NCBI RefSeq assembly: GCF_030826625.1
Contig: NZ_JAPJNQ010000092.1
Location: 1 to 8,170 of the forward strand
Origin: Corynebacterium sp.
GTDB taxonomy: Bacteria; Actinomycetota; Actinomycetes; Mycobacteriales; Mycobacteriaceae
Direction of reading: 5' to 3'
Length of the DNA stretch: 8,170 nt
This document shows positions 6,499 through 8,170 of the stretch, one piece after another. The notes below the pieces were generated by a model that was not told the origin of the DNA, ran no database searches, and saw nothing but the letters and a program-made list of their open reading frames with translations. The stretch's first letter is position 1; each line of letters opens with the position of its first letter. Made by a program: the position numbers and the translations under genes.

Positions 6499-7689
6499 TT
6501 AACGCTGGTATCCAGCCGTGGGCTTCTGTGGATCAAATATCCGGCCATTGATGTCGACCGGGTCCGTGGTGCGGTCTGCCTCAGGTGGCAAGACAGATTC
6601 TGTGGCTGCTAAGAGCACATCGTCGTCCATCGTCAGCGCGGTGCCGCCGAGGTCCCAGCGCGCGATCTGCGCAGCCATCCAGGTGATCGCGGTAGCCGAA
6701 GTTTGTCCACCGAAATTGATCATGTCCGGGTCCACCACATCGGTGCCGTCCCAGGTGGTATAGGATCCGGCTAAAGCAGGCGAGATCAACTCTTCTTTCT
6801 GGTTGAGATATTTTTCTTCGGCCAATATCGACGCTGATTCGTGTACGTGATGCGGGCTGTCGACAAATTGGGCGCCTTCCCGCAAAGCCGCGACCACACG
6901 ATCGCGTACCCCGCGGTCAATTTCTTTTGCTATAGCTACCGAGCAGCAGGGGTGGTTCTCCCACATCTGCCGGGTGGGAATGAACGCGCGGCCTGATCCT
7001 GTGGTCAATGCTCTTTGGTTAAACGGTTCGGGGCCGATAAAGCCATCAACAGCACCGACCGCCAATTGCGCCACCATGTCCGGTGGCCGCAAAAGCCGCA
7101 GTTCCACATCTGAAACCGGGTCAAGGCCACCGGCGACCAAATAATCGCGCAGGAGTAATGCATGCACCGAATACTCAAAGGGGATTCCTAACACCATGCC
7201 TGCAAGATCTGCCGGTTGTGAAACCGTATCCAGATAAGAAGTAGATAAAGTTAGCGCTTGGCCGTTGGTGTTTTGAGTAAAAGCCAATTCTGTTGGCCGG
7301 GAAGCATTCGTCGCACCTGCATCAATTGCCAGTGGCATTGGTGAGAGCATGTGCGCAACATCGAGGGTTCCGGTTGCATATGCCGTCCAGAGATCAGCCC
7401 ACCCAGCGTATTTCCGTAGCTCTACGGTGAGTCCTTGTTTTTCAAATGCGCCGAGTGCGTCTGCGGCAACCAGCGGTGATGCACACGCAATGGGCACAAA
7501 GCCGATGACGAGTTTTTCTCGGGCGCCAGGACTAGCAGAAGATGCGGGCCCGGAATTACTGGTTTGTGGCTGTCGTGTTTGTGGCTGTGTAGAACAGGCA
7601 GAAAGCATGCCGCCTCCCAGCGCTACCCCGCCCATGGCTACTGCTTTGCGCAACATTTGCCGCCGGGACAGAATGCGATTATAGACCAT
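6499..7689 (-). CDS. NrtA/CmpA-family solute-binding lipoprotein of an ABC importer (Tat signal)
   Basis: The 396-residue extracytoplasmic binding protein of the importer. The N-terminus has a twin-arginine motif SRRQML (8-13), a hydrophobic stretch and the lipobox L-S-A-C with C32, so it is predicted to be exported folded by Tat and lipid-anchored. A Ser/Pro/Gln linker leads to the periplasmic-binding fold from about 58. VIGFVPIACASPLVAAD, the AGWADLW segment (W97), AHMLSPMPLAI (112-122), NGQALTLS (Q144), FEYSVHALLLRDYL (H177), GFIGPEPFNQRAL (216-228) and WENHPCCSVA (243-252) are hallmarks of the nitrate/bicarbonate NrtA-CmpA group rather than of sulfonate-binding SsuA. Nitrate, nitrite or bicarbonate are therefore the leading substrates by family, but none is proved here. 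It is the first gene of the operon, with AAGGGAGA (7695-7702) before the ATG. Confidence 0.9.
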   Translation of the reverse strand: MVYNRILSRRQMLRKAVAMGGVALGGGMLSACSTQPQTRQPQTSNSGPASSASPGAREKLVIGFVPIACASPLVAADALGAFEKQGLTVELRKYAGWADLWTAYATGTLDVAHMLSPMPLAIDAGATNASRPTELAFTQNTNGQALTLSTSYLDTVSQPADLAGMVLGIPFEYSVHALLLRDYLVAGGLDPVSDVELRLLRPPDMVAQLAVGAVDGFIGPEPFNQRALTTGSGRAFIPTRQMWENHPCCSVAIAKEIDRGVRDRVVAALREGAQFVDSPHHVHESASILAEEKYLNQKEELISPALAGSYTTWDGTDVVDPDMINFGGQTSATAITWMAAQIARWDLGGTALTMDDDVLLAATESVLPPEADRTTDPVDINGRIFDPQKPTAGYQR

Positions 7690-7731
7690 GCGTTCTCCCT
7701 TAAATAGACCAATCAGTTCAGTAAGGGCTTA

Positions 7732-7761
7732 AACGTAAGTCAGAACACATGGCAGAGTCAA
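7732..7761 (-). promoter_or_regulatory. Candidate promoter of the transporter operon
   Basis: On the minus strand TTGACT (7761-7756) is separated by 18 bases from TACGTT (7737-7732), about 43 bases before the start codon of the binding-protein gene. The -35 match is good and the -10 is weak, as is common in corynebacteria. This is a visual call without transcript evidence. Confidence 0.35.
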
Positions 7762-7858
7762 TTTCTACATTCACGGCCACACAACGGGTATTGAGCACAA
7801 GTGCAGTTAACACGCCGTTCAGTCCATACAGTAACGCTGCGTCAGCTACAGAAGATTA

Positions 7859-7876
7859 ATAGACAAGATTGTCTAT
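7859..7876. promoter_or_regulatory. 18-bp perfect palindrome, candidate operator
   Basis: ATAGACAAGATTGTCTAT has perfect 8-bp arms (ATAGACAA / TTGTCTAT) around a 2-bp centre. It lies about 170 bases before the binding-protein start, in the gene-free region. The size and symmetry suit a dimeric TetR- or GntR-type regulator. It is not the corynebacterial AmtR box, which has CTAT-N6-ATAG in the opposite arm order, nor a GlxR site. No candidate regulator gene is visible in the window. Confidence 0.55.
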
Positions 7877-7881
7877 CCAAG

Positions 7882-7894
7882 TGCCAATCTGGCA
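7882..7894. promoter_or_regulatory. Short dyad TGCCA-N3-TGGCA next to the palindrome
   Basis: TGCCAATCTGGCA has 5-bp inverted arms with a 3-base centre and begins 5 bases after the 18-bp palindrome. It could be a second regulator site or a small hairpin. Five-base arms are only weak evidence. Confidence 0.25.
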
Positions 7895-7953
7895 AAGCCC
7901 CAAGGATCCATACCTAGCCCCAACATGGGAAGGGTTATGCGACAAAAAGGGAT

Positions 7954-7981
7954 GCGGGCGAAATCTTGCAGGATTTTCCGC
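7954..7981. other. Potential hairpin in the gene-free region
   Basis: GCGG (7954-7957) pairs with CCGC (7978-7981), and after a 2-base bulge GAAATC (7960-7965) pairs with GATTTT (7972-7977) through one G-T pair, around a 6-base loop. There is no T-run on either side, so it is not a clear intrinsic terminator. It could be a structured leader or chance. Confidence 0.22.
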
Positions 7982-8111
7982 CAGGATGGCGCAGATTCGA
8001 GGCGTGGTTGCGTACGGGCTTTCGGAATATGAACCGGGGGGTGTTTGCGGCTTTGCGCGGTGCCGGAAGCTTTGTTGGCTCGTTGACTCTCACTTTGCCC
8101 CCCTTAACCGT

Positions 8112-8170
8112 CTTCTGAAGTGTCCCAGGTTTTGTTCCGTTTGAGTAGATGGAAAAATCTTTCACCATGC
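8112..8170 (+). mobile_element. Possible left end of an insertion sequence (cut by the window)
   Basis: The stretch beginning near GAAGTGTCCCAGGTTTTG is followed about 45 bases later by an ATG at 8167 that reads ATG-C to the edge. A TGTCCC-type terminus a few dozen bases before a start codon at the edge of a gene-free region resembles the ends of IS3- or IS256-type elements. No transposase codons, opposite end or target duplication can be seen, so the family cannot be named. Confidence 0.25.

Larger units (their letters stand above)
7690..8170. other. Upstream region without a convincing gene
   Basis: About 480 bases precede the transporter operon. Several frames stay open in the right half, but none has a good ribosome binding site plus a recognisable protein, and they overlap on both strands. 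The part nearest the operon (7690-7880) is AT-richer and promoter-like. The part from about 7930 to 8110 is G-rich on the plus strand and may be remnant or intergenic DNA. The last 60 bases may belong to an insertion element. Confidence 0.5.

Noticed and set aside
6297..6548. Minus-strand frame giving repeated RQLLA units
   Set aside because: This is the 15-bp repeat read in a wrong frame. The permease frame continues into membrane segments and is the real one.
7859..7876. AmtR (nitrogen control) box
   Set aside because: The AmtR consensus is CTAT-N6-ATAG. This site has ATAG-N10-CTAT, the opposite order and a different spacing.
7918..8118. Third plus frame with text such as GEILQDFPPGWRRFEAWL
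   Set aside because: It looks protein-like but follows a TAG at 7915, lacks an initiation codon in a useful place and matches no family I know. It may be a remnant, but this cannot be supported.
7869..8144. Plus-strand 91-codon frame with a TTG start
   Set aside because: It starts within the palindrome and has no ribosome binding site. The Cys-rich product is unrecognised and other frames are open over the same DNA.
7935..8168. Minus-strand 77-codon basic frame
   Set aside because: It has no known motif, overlaps the opposite open frame and the possible IS end, and lies where all frames are sparse in stops.

Overview
The window looks like a chromosomal segment of a Corynebacterium or close relative. 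The evidence is the run aspT - small Sufu-like gene - dnaX - ybaB on one strand, a class Ic aspartate aminotransferase of the corynebacterial AspT type, and a very long actinobacterial DnaX with disordered linkers. The GC content is moderately high and the AAGGAG-type ribosome binding sites are clear. All confident genes lie on the minus strand, so the window is read from right to left in the direction of transcription.

Right end (about 7690-8170): roughly 480 bases with no convincing gene. It holds a possible promoter and an 18-bp perfect palindrome upstream of the transporter. It also holds a second short dyad, a hairpin-forming stretch, and at the far edge a sequence that could be the end of an insertion element whose first ATG lies at the window boundary.

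Transport operon (7689 down to 4779): a Tat-type lipoprotein solute-binding protein of the NrtA/CmpA family, a permease and an ATPase. They are packed tightly (9-nt gap, then 8-nt overlap). Together they form a complete ABC importer of the nitrate/bicarbonate/sulfonate class, most like the nitrate-bicarbonate branch by its binding protein. No assimilation enzyme is present in the window, so the substrate is open. The permease carries a 15-bp in-frame tandem repeat in its N-terminal tail.

Housekeeping block (4637 down to 1): aspT, a 184-residue Sufu-domain-like protein apparently starting at CTG behind a consensus ribosome binding site inside the end of aspT, then dnaX (817 codons, GTG start), then the 5' part of ybaB running off the left edge. 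The dnaX-ybaB pair (normally followed by recR) belongs to replication and recombination; aspT feeds aspartate-family amino acid synthesis.

Most of the window is ordinary. The points most worth a second look are the palindromic operator candidate, the permease tail repeat, the unidentified substrate of the importer and the CTG start.
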